NCBI RefSeq assembly: GCF_000714535.1
Contig: NZ_AUND01000012.1
Location: 186,001-250,000 of the forward strand
Origin: Thioclava pacifica DSM 10166
GTDB lineage: Bacteria; Pseudomonadota; Alphaproteobacteria; Rhodobacterales; Rhodobacteraceae
Reading direction: 5' to 3'
Length of the DNA stretch: 64,000 nucleotides
Made by a program: the position numbers and the translations under genes. The notes beneath the pieces are model-generated. The model was not told where the DNA came from. It saw only the letters and a list, made by a program, of their open reading frames with translations, and made no database searches. Shown in pieces: positions 36,710 through 46,142 of the stretch. Position 1 is the first letter of the stretch, and every line of letters starts with the position of its first letter.

Positions 36710-37612
36710 TCAAAGATTGAAGACGCGGCTCGGGTGGACTTCGCCGGATTTGTAGATGCCCACGGCGAGCGGCTGGCCCTCATGACTGACCCAGACCTCG
36801 TCGCCCCATTCGGCCTCGCCGGGCAGAACCATGCCCGGATTGCCGTTCTTCAGCCGCACCGCGCCCTCGGGGGTCGCCTTGAGCTGCGGCAGGTCTTCCA
36901 GGCCCAGCTCGACCGGCAGGAGTTTTGCATCGAGCTCGGGCGTCTTCGCCAACTCGTCGATCTGCTCGATCGTCATCCCGTCGCTCGCCTCGAACGGCCC
37001 CGACCATTCGCGGCGCAGCCAGAGCACATGGCCGAGACAGCCGAGCTTTTGCCCCAGATCGCGCGCGATCGAGCGCACATAGCCGCCCTTGCCGCAGACC
37101 AGTTCCAGCTCGACCGTATCGGCATCGGGGCGCGCCAACATCACAAGGCTTTCCACGTAAAGGGGCCGCGCGGCGAGATCCATTTCCTCGCCCGCCCGCG
37201 CCAGCGCATAGGCGCGCTCGCCATCGACCTTCACGGCGGAGAATTGCGGCGGGACCTGTTCTATATCGCCCTCGAACGCCTTGAGCGCCTCTGCGATCTC
37301 GTCATCCGCGGGGCGCAGATCGGAGGTGGCGATCACCTCGCCCTCGGCATCATCGGTATTGGTGGCCGACCCGAGCTGCACCTGGAACCGGTAGCATTTC
37401 AGCGCATCGGTGATGAAGGGCACGGTCTTCGTGGCCTCGCCCAGCGCCACCGCCAGAACCCCCGTCGCCGCCGGGTCGAGCGTGCCCGCATGGCCCGCCT
37501 TCTTCGCATCGAGCGCCCAGCGCACCTTGTTCACCACCGCGGTCGAGGTGATGCCTGCGGGCTTGTCCACGATGAGCCAACCGGAAATGTCGCGGCCTTT
37601 CTTGCGTGCCAT
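36710..37612 (-). CDS. truB: tRNA pseudouridine(55) synthase TruB
   Basis: A 300-residue Tru[15 protein letters not shown], the catalytic Asp in [13 protein letters not shown], and [14 protein letters not shown]-type [15 protein letters not shown] are present. It converts U55 to pseudouridine in the tRNA T loop. It is in the rbfA-truB-rpsO-pnp neighbourhood typical of bacteria. Confidence 0.97.
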   Translation of the reverse strand: MARKKGRDISGWLIVDKPAGITSTAVVNKVRWALDAKKAGHAGTLDPAATGVLAVALGEATKTVPFITDALKCYRFQVQLGSATNTDDAEGEVIATSDLRPADDEIAEALKAFEGDIEQVPPQFSAVKVDGERAYALARAGEEMDLAARPLYVESLVMLARPDADTVELELVCGKGGYVRSIARDLGQKLGCLGHVLWLRREWSGPFEASDGMTIEQIDELAKTPELDAKLLPVELGLEDLPQLKATPEGAVRLKNGNPGMVLPGEAEWGDEVWVSHEGQPLAVGIYKSGEVHPSRVFNL

Positions 37613-37664
37613 GGGGTCTCCTTCGCGTTCGAGCCGCGCCTGCTAGCCCAAGGCGCGCGCCACG

Positions 37665-38414
37665 TCAATCGGCAGAGCTTGCCGGCGCAGGCGCGATCAG
37701 CGCCACGATCGGCCCCATCGGCAGGCCCATATCCTCGCGCCCCTGATCAGGGATCGTGAGCCGCGAGACCTTGCCGTCGAGGTAAAGCGCGTTCGGCGTC
37801 TTCAGCTCGTCGCGAAAGAGTCGCGCAAATTCGTGGAAGGACACGGGTTGGTCCGAGATCGCGAAATAGGCGGTCCGCCCGTCGGCAGAGACGCCCACCC
37901 CATTGCGGATATGCTTGGAGGTGCCGTCTTCGAGAAATTTCGGATGCAGCGCCCCCTCGATCACCAGCATCGGACCGGATTGGGTCGCGTATTCGCAGCT
38001 TGGCGGATCGGCGGCAAAGGCGCGCGACTCCACCACCGAGAAATCCTTGCCGATGCAGAACACCCCATTCGGCAACAGCCCGAAATTGCCGGGCCCTTCC
38101 GAGGTGACGATCCTGTGCAGCTCCTCGCCGTTTTCGATGAACAGCCCAACCGGCTTGCGATCGGGATGATACATCCCCGCATTCATCGCAAAGACCACAT
38201 GATCGCCGGCGGGGATCACTTCGGAGAGACGCTCGGGCGTGCCAATCAGGTTGCCATCCGCATCATCAAGGAAAAGCCGCAGGTCATCCCCGGCATGGGC
38301 CTCGCAGACCGTATAGCCGGTGCCATCGAAACTCAGATCGCGGCAGGGCGCTTGCGCGAAGGCAGGGCCGGCCAGCAGCGCCAGCGCCGCCGCCTTATTC
38401 CAGATCGTCGTCAT
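37665..38414 (-). CDS. Phosphodiester glycosidase family (DUF2233) exported protein
   Basis: A 249-residue precursor with signal peptide (MTTIWNKAAALALLAGPAFA). The mature part has VFAMNAGMYHPDRKPVGLFIENGE, GLLPNGVFCIGKD, ATQSGPMLVIEG, HIRNGVGVSADGRTAYFAISD and NALYLDGKVSRL, which match the NAGPA-like phosphodiester glycosidase family. A likely role is cleaving sugar-phosphate diesters in the periplasm. Its start overlaps the rbfA 3' end by 20 bases; truB follows 52 bases downstream. Confidence 0.85.
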   Translation of the reverse strand: MTTIWNKAAALALLAGPAFAQAPCRDLSFDGTGYTVCEAHAGDDLRLFLDDADGNLIGTPERLSEVIPAGDHVVFAMNAGMYHPDRKPVGLFIENGEELHRIVTSEGPGNFGLLPNGVFCIGKDFSVVESRAFAADPPSCEYATQSGPMLVIEGALHPKFLEDGTSKHIRNGVGVSADGRTAYFAISDQPVSFHEFARLFRDELKTPNALYLDGKVSRLTIPDQGREDMGLPMGPIVALIAPAPASSAD

Positions 38415-38817
38415 CTTCCTCGCGCGCGGCGATGTCGCGCTGCACGGTCTCGTCGGAAAACAGCCGCCGCGTCTCATCGAGCCGGTCATAGGTCTCGTCC
38501 AACCGGAACCGCAGGTCGGGGCTGTATTTCGCGGTCATCTCTTTGCCCAACAGATGCCGCAGCTCGCCCTTGTTGCGCGCGAGCGCCGCGATCAGCTCCT
38601 TGCCGCCCTGCCCGCCCAGCGGCGTGACATAGGCCGTCGCCACCTTCAGATCGGGCGAGCAACGCACCTCGCCCACCGTCACCGAGATCCGGTTGAGATC
38701 GGGGTCATGCACGTCGCCACGCAGCAGGATGTCCGACAGCGTGCGCCGGATCAGTTCGCCCATGCGGAGCTGACGTTGCGAGGGGCCTTCGCCCGAGGAG
38801 AAACGGTTCTTTGCCAT
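38395..38817 (-). CDS. rbfA: Ribosome-binding factor A
   Basis: A 140-residue RbfA: SQRQLRMGELIRRTLSDILLRGDVHDPDL, then VTVGEVRCSPDLKVATAYVTPLG and a KH-like core. It aids 30S subunit maturation. The C-terminus ends in an acidic run (EEDDDDLE). It is divergent from dapB across 97 bases. Confidence 0.95.
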   Translation of the reverse strand: MAKNRFSSGEGPSQRQLRMGELIRRTLSDILLRGDVHDPDLNRISVTVGEVRCSPDLKVATAYVTPLGGQGGKELIAALARNKGELRHLLGKEMTAKYSPDLRFRLDETYDRLDETRRLFSDETVQRDIAAREEDDDDLE

Positions 38818-38914
38818 GGCGCTCACATAGGGCCTCCGCGCCTTTTGCGCAACGGGGGCTTTGCCAAGCCCGCCCGCACAAGCTAGAGAACGCCAAACCG
38901 TGAAGGAGACAGAC

Positions 38915-39724
38915 ATGAGCGATCTGCCGGGCATCGTGATCACCGGGGCATCGGGCCGGATGGGCCAGATGCTGATCCGCACCGTGACCGAGAGCGACAA
39001 GGCCCGCCTTGTGGGCGCGGTCGAACGCACGGGCCATGACTGGATCGGCAAGGATCTGGGCGAGGCGATGGGCGGCGCGCCGAGCGGCGTGATCGTGACC
39101 GACGATCCGCTCGAAGCCTTTTCCGGCGCGCAGGCCGTGATCGATTTCACCGCCCCCGCCGCCACCCGCGAATTCGCGAAGATCGCGGCGCAGGCGCGGC
39201 TCACCCATGTGATCGGCACCACCGGGATGGATGAGGACGACATCGCGGCGCTCAAGCCTTGCGCGCGCCACGCGGTGATCGTGCGCGCGGGCAATATGAG
39301 CCTCGGGGTGAACCTTCTGACCCTGCTGACGAAGAAGGTCGCGGCAGCACTCGATGCCGATTGGGATATCGAGGTGATCGAGGCGCATCACAACAAGAAG
39401 GTCGATGCGCCTTCCGGCACCGCGCTGATGCTGGGCGAGGCGGCGGCCGAAGGCCGGGGCATCTCGCTCGCCGAGAACCGCGAATCGGGCCGCGACGGCA
39501 TCACCGGCGCACGCAAACATGGCGCGATCGGCTTCTCGGCCATTCGCGGCGGCGATATCGTGGGCGAGCATGACGTGCTCTTCGCAGGCATGGGCGAGCG
39601 CATCATCCTGCGCCATGTCGCCACCGACCGCGCCATCTTCGCGCGCGGCGCGCTCAAGGCCGCGCTCTGGGGGCAGGACAAGGCGCCCGGCGAATATGAC
39701 ATGATGGACGTGCTGGGGCTCTGA
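38915..39724 (+). CDS. dapB: 4-hydroxy-tetrahydrodipicolinate reductase
   Basis: A 269-residue DapB. The NAD(P)-binding GASGRMG, IGTTGMD, the catalytic [15 protein letters not shown] and [11 protein letters not shown] are conserved. It makes tetrahydrodipicolinate for lysine and peptidoglycan. AAGGAG lies six bases before the ATG at 38915. It ends at a family 2 repeat with terminator-like hairpins. Confidence 0.97.
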   Translation: MSDLPGIVITGASGRMGQMLIRTVTESDKARLVGAVERTGHDWIGKDLGEAMGGAPSGVIVTDDPLEAFSGAQAVIDFTAPAATREFAKIAAQARLTHVIGTTGMDEDDIAALKPCARHAVIVRAGNMSLGVNLLTLLTKKVAAALDADWDIEVIEAHHNKKVDAPSGTALMLGEAAAEGRGISLAENRESGRDGITGARKHGAIGFSAIRGGDIVGEHDVLFAGMGERIILRHVATDRAIFARGALKAALWGQDKAPGEYDMMDVLGL

Positions 39725-39730
39725 AACCTG

Positions 39731-39848
39731 GCCCCTTCTTCTTGATGGAAATATCTCGGGGGTGAGGCGCATAGCGCCGAGGGGGCAGAGCCCCCTTTCT
39801 GACTGAGAGATCTCGCCATCCGGCGACGGGGGGCAACGCCCCCCTCCG
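39731..39848 (+). repeat. Dispersed repeat family 2, copy b
   Basis: CTTCTTCTTGATGGAAATATCTCGGGGG, then GGCGC-ATA-GCGCC, then the hairpin GGGGGC-AGA-GCCCCC followed by TTT (39781-39798), and a second hairpin GGGGGGC-AAC-GCCCCCC. It lies between the convergent dapB and DUF1674 genes, and its hairpins likely terminate transcription. Confidence 0.75.
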
Positions 39849-39860
39849 CCAGCACCGCGA

Positions 39861-40046
39861 TCAGAAGTCGATCGCGATGCCCTTCTTTTCCCAATCGCCG
39901 TAGCGCACGGGTTCGGGACCGTCGCGGCCGCCAAGCTCGGTCGGCAGCTCCATCTCCTTCGCCTTCTTGCGGCGTTCCTCGGCCTCGGCCAGCGCGCGGA
40001 TCGCCTCGGGCGGCAACTCGCGCTTCTCTTCGGGCTGATCGGACAT
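39861..40046 (-). CDS. DUF1674 protein, SDHAF4-like succinate dehydrogenase assembly factor
   Basis: A 61-residue acidic protein. The C-terminal block ELGGRDGPEPVRYGDWEKKGIAIDF is the DUF1674 signature shared with mitochondrial SDHAF4, which binds and protects flavinylated SdhA during complex II assembly. No sdh genes are adjacent. It is divergent from rsmB across 81 bases. Confidence 0.88.
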   Translation of the reverse strand: MSDQPEEKRELPPEAIRALAEAEERRKKAKEMELPTELGGRDGPEPVRYGDWEKKGIAIDF

Positions 40047-40127
40047 GGCCTTGTCCTTTCTTGTCTGCGGATCGGGGCATGATATAGGCCTGCGCTCAAG
40101 CCGCAACAAGCCAGGAAGCCGCAGCCC

Positions 40128-41399
40128 ATGTCCAGACCCGACCCCGCGCGCCGCGCCGCCCTCGGCCTGATCGTCGGCGTTCTCGAGGATCACGAGAGCC
40201 TTGCCGAGCAGATCGGCGCGGAGGCGCTCGACGGGCTCGAGCCTGCACAGCGCGCCCGCGCCCAGCGCCTCGCGACGACCACGCTGCGCCATATGGGCCG
40301 CGCCGACCGCATCCTGAAACCGCATCTGCGCCGCCGCGCGCCGACCGACGTAATGGCGCTGCTGCGACTGGCGACGGTCGAACTGCTGGAAGAGAAACAG
40401 GCCCCGCATGGCGTGGTCGATGCTGCCGTGACGCTGGTGAAATCGGCTGGGCCGAAGGTGCGCAGCTTCTCGGGGCTGGTGAATGCGGTGCTGCGCAAAG
40501 TCGCCGACGAGGGCGACAAATGGGAGACCACCCCCGCCCCCGAGATGCCCGGCTGGCTGCGCGGCCGGGTGATGTCGGCGTTCGGCAAGAAATCCGCGCA
40601 GGCGATGGAGCTGGCACATCTGGCCGGGGCGCCGCTCGATCTGAGCGTGAAGGAAGATGCGGCAGGCTGGGCGGAAACGCTCGGCGCGGAATTGCTGCCC
40701 ACGGGCTCACTGCGCTTGCAGAACGCTGGAAAGGTCTCGGACCTGCCCGGTTTCGAGGAAGGCGCATGGTGGGTGCAGGATGCGGCCGCCGCATTGCCCG
40801 CGAAGCTGCTGAGCCCTGTTACCGGCGCCCGCGTGCTGGATCTCTGCGCGGCACCCGGCGGCAAGACGCTGCAACTGGCGAGCGCGGGGGCGGAGGTCAC
40901 CGCCCTCGATATTTCCGAGGCCCGCCTGGAACGGCTCGCCGAAAACCTCGACCGGATGCAGCTCGAGGCCGAGGTGATCGCCGCCGATGCGCTCGAATGG
41001 GAGCCCGAGGCGCCCTTCGATGCGATCCTGCTCGATGCGCCCTGCTCGGCCACCGGCACGATCCGCCGCCATCCCGACCTGCCCTTCATCAAGGATGGCG
41101 CTTCGATCAAGCCGCTCTTTGCGCTGCAGGAACAGCTTCTCGATCGCGCACTGGAATGGCTCAAACCCGGCGGCACGCTTGTCTATGCGACCTGCTCGCT
41201 TCTGCCGGAAGAGGGCGAGGCGCAGATTAAGGCCGCGCTTGCCCGCCATCCGGACCTCGAAATCATCCGCCCCGACCTTCCCGGCATCGAGCCCGACTGG
41301 ATCACCGAAGAAGGCGGGCTGCGCCTGCGGCCCGATTTCTGGGCAGAGCGCGGCGGTATGGACGGCTTCTACATGGCGAAGCTGCAACGCTCTGCCTGA
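40128..41399 (+). CDS. rsmB: 16S rRNA (cytosine-5)-methyltransferase RsmB
   Basis: A 423-residue RsmB/Fmu. An N-terminal NusB-like helical domain (residues 1-140) precedes the Rossmann methyltransferase: LDLCAAPGGKTLQLA, the DAPCSATGTIRRHPD motif and YATCSLLPEE with its catalytic Cys. It methylates 16S C967. It is followed by a heparinase-like gene and purH on the same strand. Confidence 0.93.
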   Translation: MSRPDPARRAALGLIVGVLEDHESLAEQIGAEALDGLEPAQRARAQRLATTTLRHMGRADRILKPHLRRRAPTDVMALLRLATVELLEEKQAPHGVVDAAVTLVKSAGPKVRSFSGLVNAVLRKVADEGDKWETTPAPEMPGWLRGRVMSAFGKKSAQAMELAHLAGAPLDLSVKEDAAGWAETLGAELLPTGSLRLQNAGKVSDLPGFEEGAWWVQDAAAALPAKLLSPVTGARVLDLCAAPGGKTLQLASAGAEVTALDISEARLERLAENLDRMQLEAEVIAADALEWEPEAPFDAILLDAPCSATGTIRRHPDLPFIKDGASIKPLFALQEQLLDRALEWLKPGGTLVYATCSLLPEEGEAQIKAALARHPDLEIIRPDLPGIEPDWITEEGGLRLRPDFWAERGGMDGFYMAKLQRSA

Positions 41400-41487
41400 A
41401 CGCGCATCGCAGACGGTGACAGGTCGCGCCTGCGTGAGTAACGTGAGCGCATCCCCCGACAGAAGGGCTTCTCGAGCGGCAACAGGA

Positions 41488-43209
41488 ATGGGCAAGGACA
41501 CTTCCGGATCGACGGCGAAACTCGGCACGGCGCTCAACCGCCTTGCTGCCGCACGCGCGGGTCGCGCCCGCCCCGCCACCGGCTTCGTCAGCCAGCCCGA
41601 GCCGCGCACGATCGGATCCTTCGCCAAGGGGCGGCAGCTCATCCAGGGCAATTTCCTCTTCTCAGGCTTCCTGATCGAAGGGCCCGGCGTGAATATCTGG
41701 GATCTGCCGATGCCCGATCCCGCCTTCGAGGAGGCGCTGCAAGGCTGCGGCTGGCTCGATGATCTGGCCGCCGTGGGCGACCGCGAGGCGCGGATTCGTG
41801 CGCAGGATTGGGTCTTCGGCTGGATCGACCGCTTCGGCGACGGCAAGGGGCCGGGCTGGACCCCGGATCTGACCGGGCGCCGCCTGATCCGCTGGATCAA
41901 CCACGCGATCTTGCTGCTCAACGGGCGCGAGCGCGATGATTCCGACCGATTCTTCCGAGCGCTCGGCCAGCAGACAATTTTTCTCTCGAAACGCTGGACC
42001 AGCACCGCGCCGGGTCTGCCGCGCTTCGAGGCACTGACGGGCCTGATCTATGCGGGGCTCGCTCTGACGGGCATGGAACGTCATGCGACCCCTGCGATCG
42101 AAGCGCTGACCAAGGAATGCGAGGCGCAGATCGACGCCGAGGGCGGCATCCCGACGCGCTGCCCCGAAGAGCTGCTCGAAGTGCTGACGCTGCTCAATTG
42201 GGCCAATGAGGCCCTGATGACCGCCGGGCGCACTCCGCCGGGGGCGCTGCTCGACGCGATTGCGCGCATCGCGCCCACGCTGCGCGCGCTGCGCCACTCC
42301 GACGGGGCGTTGGCGCGGTTTCACGGTGGCGGGCGCGGGCTCGAAGGGCGGCTCGACGCAGCGCTCTCGGCCACCGGCATTCGCGGAGTTCGGCGCGAGC
42401 CGATGGCGATGGGTTTCGTGCGGATGCAAGGCGGGCGCAGCTCGCTCATCATCGACGCGGCACGACCGCCGCAGGGGACGGCGTCGGCCAATGCCCACGC
42501 CTCGACGCTGGCTTTCGAACTCACCTCGGGCCGCCGCCCGATGATCGTCAATTGCGGCTCGGGCGCACATTTCGGCCGCGACTGGCACCGTGCGGGCCGC
42601 GCGACGGCCAGCCACTCGACGCTCTCGATCTATGGCTATTCCTCCTCGCGGCTCGGGCCCGAACGGCTCTTCGGCCGCGCCCCGCGCGCCTATCTCGACA
42701 AGACCCCCAAGGATGTCTGGGCCCGTACCGACGACGCGACCGAGTCGGGCATGATCTTCGGCCATGACGGCTATACCGAGACCCACGGCATGACCCATAT
42801 CCGCGAGCTGGACCTGAGCACGGATGGGCGCGAGCTGCGCGGACGTGACACGCTCGGCGCGATGACTCCCGAAGATATCGCCCGCTTCGAGCAGATCTTC
42901 GAGCGCGAGGGGCTACGCGGCATCCCCTTCGATATCCGATTCCATCTCCATCCCGATTGCGACGCGACGCTCGACATGGGCGGTACCGCCGTGTCGGTCG
43001 CGCTGCGCTCGGGAGAGATCTGGGTTTTCCGTCACGATGGCGTGGCCGATCTGACACTGGAGCCCTCGGTCTACCTCGAAAAAGGGCGCATCCGCCCGCG
43101 CGCGAGCCTCCAAATTGTGCTTTCGAGCAAGGTTCTCGATCGGGCCTGCCAGATTGGCTGGACCTTTTCGCAAGCACGCGATAACCCCTCGGCCATCGTC
43201 GCGCCCTGA
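41488..43209 (+). CDS. Heparinase II/III family protein
   Basis: A 573-residue protein. The N-terminal part has a polysaccharide-lyase-type alpha/alpha toroid (LTGRRLIRWINHAILLL, LTGLIYAGLALTG), and the C-terminal heparinase II/III-like beta domain starts at about residue 330 (RPMIVNCGSGAHFGRDWHRAGRATASHSTLSIYG), containing the conserved SHST/H residues. The substrate is unknown; the absence of a signal peptide suggests a cytoplasmic enzyme acting on an internal sugar. The ATG has only a poorly spaced AGGA; upstream GTG codons are alternatives. It lies between rsmB and purH. Confidence 0.82.
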   Translation: MGKDTSGSTAKLGTALNRLAAARAGRARPATGFVSQPEPRTIGSFAKGRQLIQGNFLFSGFLIEGPGVNIWDLPMPDPAFEEALQGCGWLDDLAAVGDREARIRAQDWVFGWIDRFGDGKGPGWTPDLTGRRLIRWINHAILLLNGRERDDSDRFFRALGQQTIFLSKRWTSTAPGLPRFEALTGLIYAGLALTGMERHATPAIEALTKECEAQIDAEGGIPTRCPEELLEVLTLLNWANEALMTAGRTPPGALLDAIARIAPTLRALRHSDGALARFHGGGRGLEGRLDAALSATGIRGVRREPMAMGFVRMQGGRSSLIIDAARPPQGTASANAHASTLAFELTSGRRPMIVNCGSGAHFGRDWHRAGRATASHSTLSIYGYSSSRLGPERLFGRAPRAYLDKTPKDVWARTDDATESGMIFGHDGYTETHGMTHIRELDLSTDGRELRGRDTLGAMTPEDIARFEQIFEREGLRGIPFDIRFHLHPDCDATLDMGGTAVSVALRSGEIWVFRHDGVADLTLEPSVYLEKGRIRPRASLQIVLSSKVLDRACQIGWTFSQARDNPSAIVAP

Positions 43210-43276
43210 CCTTGGGGCAGATCCCGAGGCTCACAGGGGCGCCCCCTGACTTGAGCCTTGCGAGGAGCTGCTGCCC

Positions 43277-44863
43277 GTGACCCGCCCGATCCCCCTGACC
43301 CGTGCGCTGATTTCCGTTTCCGACAAGACCGGACTGGTCGAGTTCGCCCAGGCGCTGGCCGCGCGCGGCGTGGAGCTTCTTTCGACCGGCGGCACCGCCA
43401 AGACGCTGCGCGAAGCGGGCCTGAGCGTGCGCGACGTGGCCGACGTAACCGGTTTTCCGGAAATGATGGATGGCCGCGTGAAAACGCTGCATCCGAAAGT
43501 GCATGGCGGCCTGCTCGCGCTGCGCGACAACGAGGAGCACCTCGCGGCGATGGAGGCCCATCAGATCGAGGCGATCGACCTGCTGGTGGTCAACCTCTAC
43601 CCGTTCGAGGAAACCGTGGCGAAGGGCGCCGATTACGAGACCTGCATCGAGAATATCGACATCGGCGGCCCGGCAATGATCCGGGCTGCGGCGAAGAACC
43701 ATGCCTTCGTCTCGACCGTCGTGGATGTGGAAGATTACGCCGCCGTTCTGGCCGAGCTCGACGCCAATGACGGCGCGACCACCTATCCCTTCCGCCAGCG
43801 TCTCGCCCAGATCGCCTATGCGCGCACCGCCGCCTACGACGCGGCCGTCTCGACCTGGATGGCTGGCGCCATCGGCGAAGAGACCCCGCGCCGCCGCGCT
43901 TTCGCGGGCAAGATCGCGCAGACCCTGCGCTACGGCGAGAACCCGCATCAGCAGGCGGCCTTCTACCTCGACGGTACGAACCGCCCGGGCGTGGCGACCG
44001 CCAAGCAGCTTCAGGGCAAGGAACTGAGCTACAACAACATCAACGACACCGATGCGGCGTTCGAACTGGTCTCGGAATTCGGCACCGAAAAGCCCGCCGT
44101 CGCGATCATCAAACACGCCAACCCCTGCGGCGTGGCGACCGGCGAGACCGTGATCGAAGCCTATAAGCGCGCTTTCGACTGCGACCGCACCTCGGCCTTC
44201 GGCGGAATCATCGCGCTGAACCAGACCCTCGACGCGGCCACCGCCGAAGAGATCACGAAGATTTTCTCGGAAGTCATCATCGCACCCTCCGTGGATGACG
44301 CCGCGAAAGAGGTCATCGCGAAGAAGAAGAACGTGCGCCTGCTGGAAACCGGCGGCCTGCCCGACACCACCGCGCCGATCACCACCTATCGTCAGGTCGC
44401 GGGTGGCTTCCTCGTGCAGGACAAGGACAATGGCGTGATCACGCTCGACGATCTGAAGGTCGTGACCGAGCGCCAGCCCTCGGAACAGGAGCTGAAAGAC
44501 CTGCTGTTCGCGTGGAAAGTCGCGAAACACGTCAAGTCGAACGCGATCATCTACGTCAAGGACGGCGCGACCGTGGGCGTGGGCGCGGGCCAGATGAGCC
44601 GGGTGGATTCCACGCGCATCGCCGCGCGTAAGGCCGAGGACATGATGGAAGCCTGCGGCATGGCCGAGACGCCCACCAAGGGCTCGGTCGTGGCGTCCGA
44701 CGCGTTCTTCCCCTTCGCCGACGGGCTCATCACCGCCGCCGAAGCCGGTGCCACCGCGATCATCCAGCCCGGCGGCTCGATGCGCGATCAGGAAGTGATC
44801 GACGCGGCCAACGAACGTGGTCTTGCCATGGTCTTCACCGGAATGCGCCATTTCCGCCACTGA
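43277..44863 (+). CDS. purH: Bifunctional AICAR transformylase / IMP cyclohydrolase
   Basis: A 528-residue PurH. The IMP cyclohydrolase domain ([31 protein letters not shown]) precedes the transformylase with the catalytic KHANPCGVA. It catalyses the last two steps of IMP synthesis. The start is GTG with GAGGAG nine bases upstream. Confidence 0.98.
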   Translation: MTRPIPLTRALISVSDKTGLVEFAQALAARGVELLSTGGTAKTLREAGLSVRDVADVTGFPEMMDGRVKTLHPKVHGGLLALRDNEEHLAAMEAHQIEAIDLLVVNLYPFEETVAKGADYETCIENIDIGGPAMIRAAAKNHAFVSTVVDVEDYAAVLAELDANDGATTYPFRQRLAQIAYARTAAYDAAVSTWMAGAIGEETPRRRAFAGKIAQTLRYGENPHQQAAFYLDGTNRPGVATAKQLQGKELSYNNINDTDAAFELVSEFGTEKPAVAIIKHANPCGVATGETVIEAYKRAFDCDRTSAFGGIIALNQTLDAATAEEITKIFSEVIIAPSVDDAAKEVIAKKKNVRLLETGGLPDTTAPITTYRQVAGGFLVQDKDNGVITLDDLKVVTERQPSEQELKDLLFAWKVAKHVKSNAIIYVKDGATVGVGAGQMSRVDSTRIAARKAEDMMEACGMAETPTKGSVVASDAFFPFADGLITAAEAGATAIIQPGGSMRDQEVIDAANERGLAMVFTGMRHFRH

Positions 44864-44945
44864 TCTGCCGATTTCTGCGCGTAGTCCGGTGATACCGGGC
44901 TGCGCGGGGAACGCGGAACGGACAAGGGACAGGACGGAAGAAAAG

Positions 44946-45425
44946 ATGCGGCTTGCAGCGAAAGTGACAGCGGGGGTGCTGATCCTCGATCAGGTCACGA
45001 AATATATCGTGGTGCAGGGGCTCCATCTCGACCGGCTGGGCGCGATCGACGTGATCCCGCCTTTCCTCAATTTCCGCATGGCCTGGAATCGCGGCGTCAA
45101 TTTCGGCCTGTTCGCAGGCGAGGCGGATGCAATGCGCTGGGTGCTGATCCTCGTGGCACTGGCGATCTCGGCCTGGGTCTGGTTCTGGATCGCGCGCGAA
45201 CCCCATAGCCGAAAGGTGCATATCTCGGCAGGGCTTCTCGTCGGGGGCGCGCTTGGAAACGTTGTCGATCGACTCGTCTATGGCGCAGTGGCCGATTTTC
45301 TCAACATGTCGCTGCCGGGATGGACGAACCCCTACTCGTTCAACGTGGCTGACATCACGATCTTCCTTGGTGCGGTTGGGCTTGTTCTCTTCACCGGCAA
45401 GGACAATCGCGCGCCAGAGCACTAG
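44946..45425 (+). CDS. lspA: Lipoprotein signal peptidase II
   Basis: A 159-residue LspA with four membrane segments. The catalytic aspartates are in GNVVDRLVYGAVADFLN and FNVADITIFLG; NRGVNFGLF is also conserved. It cleaves prolipoprotein signal peptides after diacylglyceryl transfer. It is followed by a lipoprotein gene 72 bases downstream. Confidence 0.95.
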   Translation: MRLAAKVTAGVLILDQVTKYIVVQGLHLDRLGAIDVIPPFLNFRMAWNRGVNFGLFAGEADAMRWVLILVALAISAWVWFWIAREPHSRKVHISAGLLVGGALGNVVDRLVYGAVADFLNMSLPGWTNPYSFNVADITIFLGAVGLVLFTGKDNRAPEH

Positions 45426-45497
45426 GTTGGTTTTTCGCAGGTGACGCCGCCTTCGTGTTGCGCTAAGACGGGGTCGGAACTGGGAAGGGAGTGGTCC

Positions 45498-46049
45498 ATG
45501 CAGGCTCGGATCGGCACGCTCGGAATCGCAATGATGGCGGTTTTGACGCTGGCTGCCTGCGGCAATAACCGCGAGCCCAGCCTGATGAATCTGCGTTCCT
45601 CGCATCAGGGGCCGGACGAATTCGGCGTATTGCCGACGAAGCCGCTCGAGATGCCCAAGGATCTCGGCGCCCTGCCCGCGCCCACGCCGGGTGGCAAGAA
45701 CATCACCGACCCCACGCCCGAAGCCGATGCCGTGGCCGCCCTTGGCGGCAATCCGCGTCGCCTCGAAGAGAGCGGGCAGGTGCCCAATGGCGATCGTGCG
45801 CTGGTTTCGGCCGCCTCGCGCTATGGCAGCCAGGCGGGCATCCGCCAGACCCTCGCTGCCGAGGATTACGAGTGGCGCAAGGATCACGACGGTCGCCTGC
45901 TCGAGCGTCTGCTGAGCGTCTCGGTCTATTACAAGGCTTACAAGCCGATGGAGCTCGACCAATCGGCCGAACTCGAGCGGTGGCGCCGCCTTGGCATCAT
46001 CACCCCTGCCGCTCCGCCCTCGGGCGAGGCTCAGCAGGAAGTGAAGTAA
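45498..46049 (+). CDS. DUF3035 lipoprotein, putative BAM-associated
   Basis: A 183-residue precursor. The lipobox LTLAAC places the lipidated Cys at residue 21. The PDEFGVLPTKPLEMPKDLGALPAPTPGGKN block defines DUF3035. Some alphaproteobacterial databases label this family BamF-like, but I regard that as unproven. AAGGGAG is six bases from the ATG. It lies between lspA and the M16 peptidase pair. Confidence 0.85.
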   Translation: MQARIGTLGIAMMAVLTLAACGNNREPSLMNLRSSHQGPDEFGVLPTKPLEMPKDLGALPAPTPGGKNITDPTPEADAVAALGGNPRRLEESGQVPNGDRALVSAASRYGSQAGIRQTLAAEDYEWRKDHDGRLLERLLSVSVYYKAYKPMELDQSAELERWRRLGIITPAAPPSGEAQQEVK

Positions 46050-46142
46050 GACGAAATCCCATCACGAGACCGTCAGCGTGCTTTGCACGGAGCGCGGGAG
46101 TGCCTATCTTGCTTGCAACTGTGTCTTGTGAGGAGTTGGGCA

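Noticed and set aside
42548-44860. 770-codon minus-strand frame opposite purH
   Set aside because: Antisense of purH and the heparinase gene, without start signals or family features.
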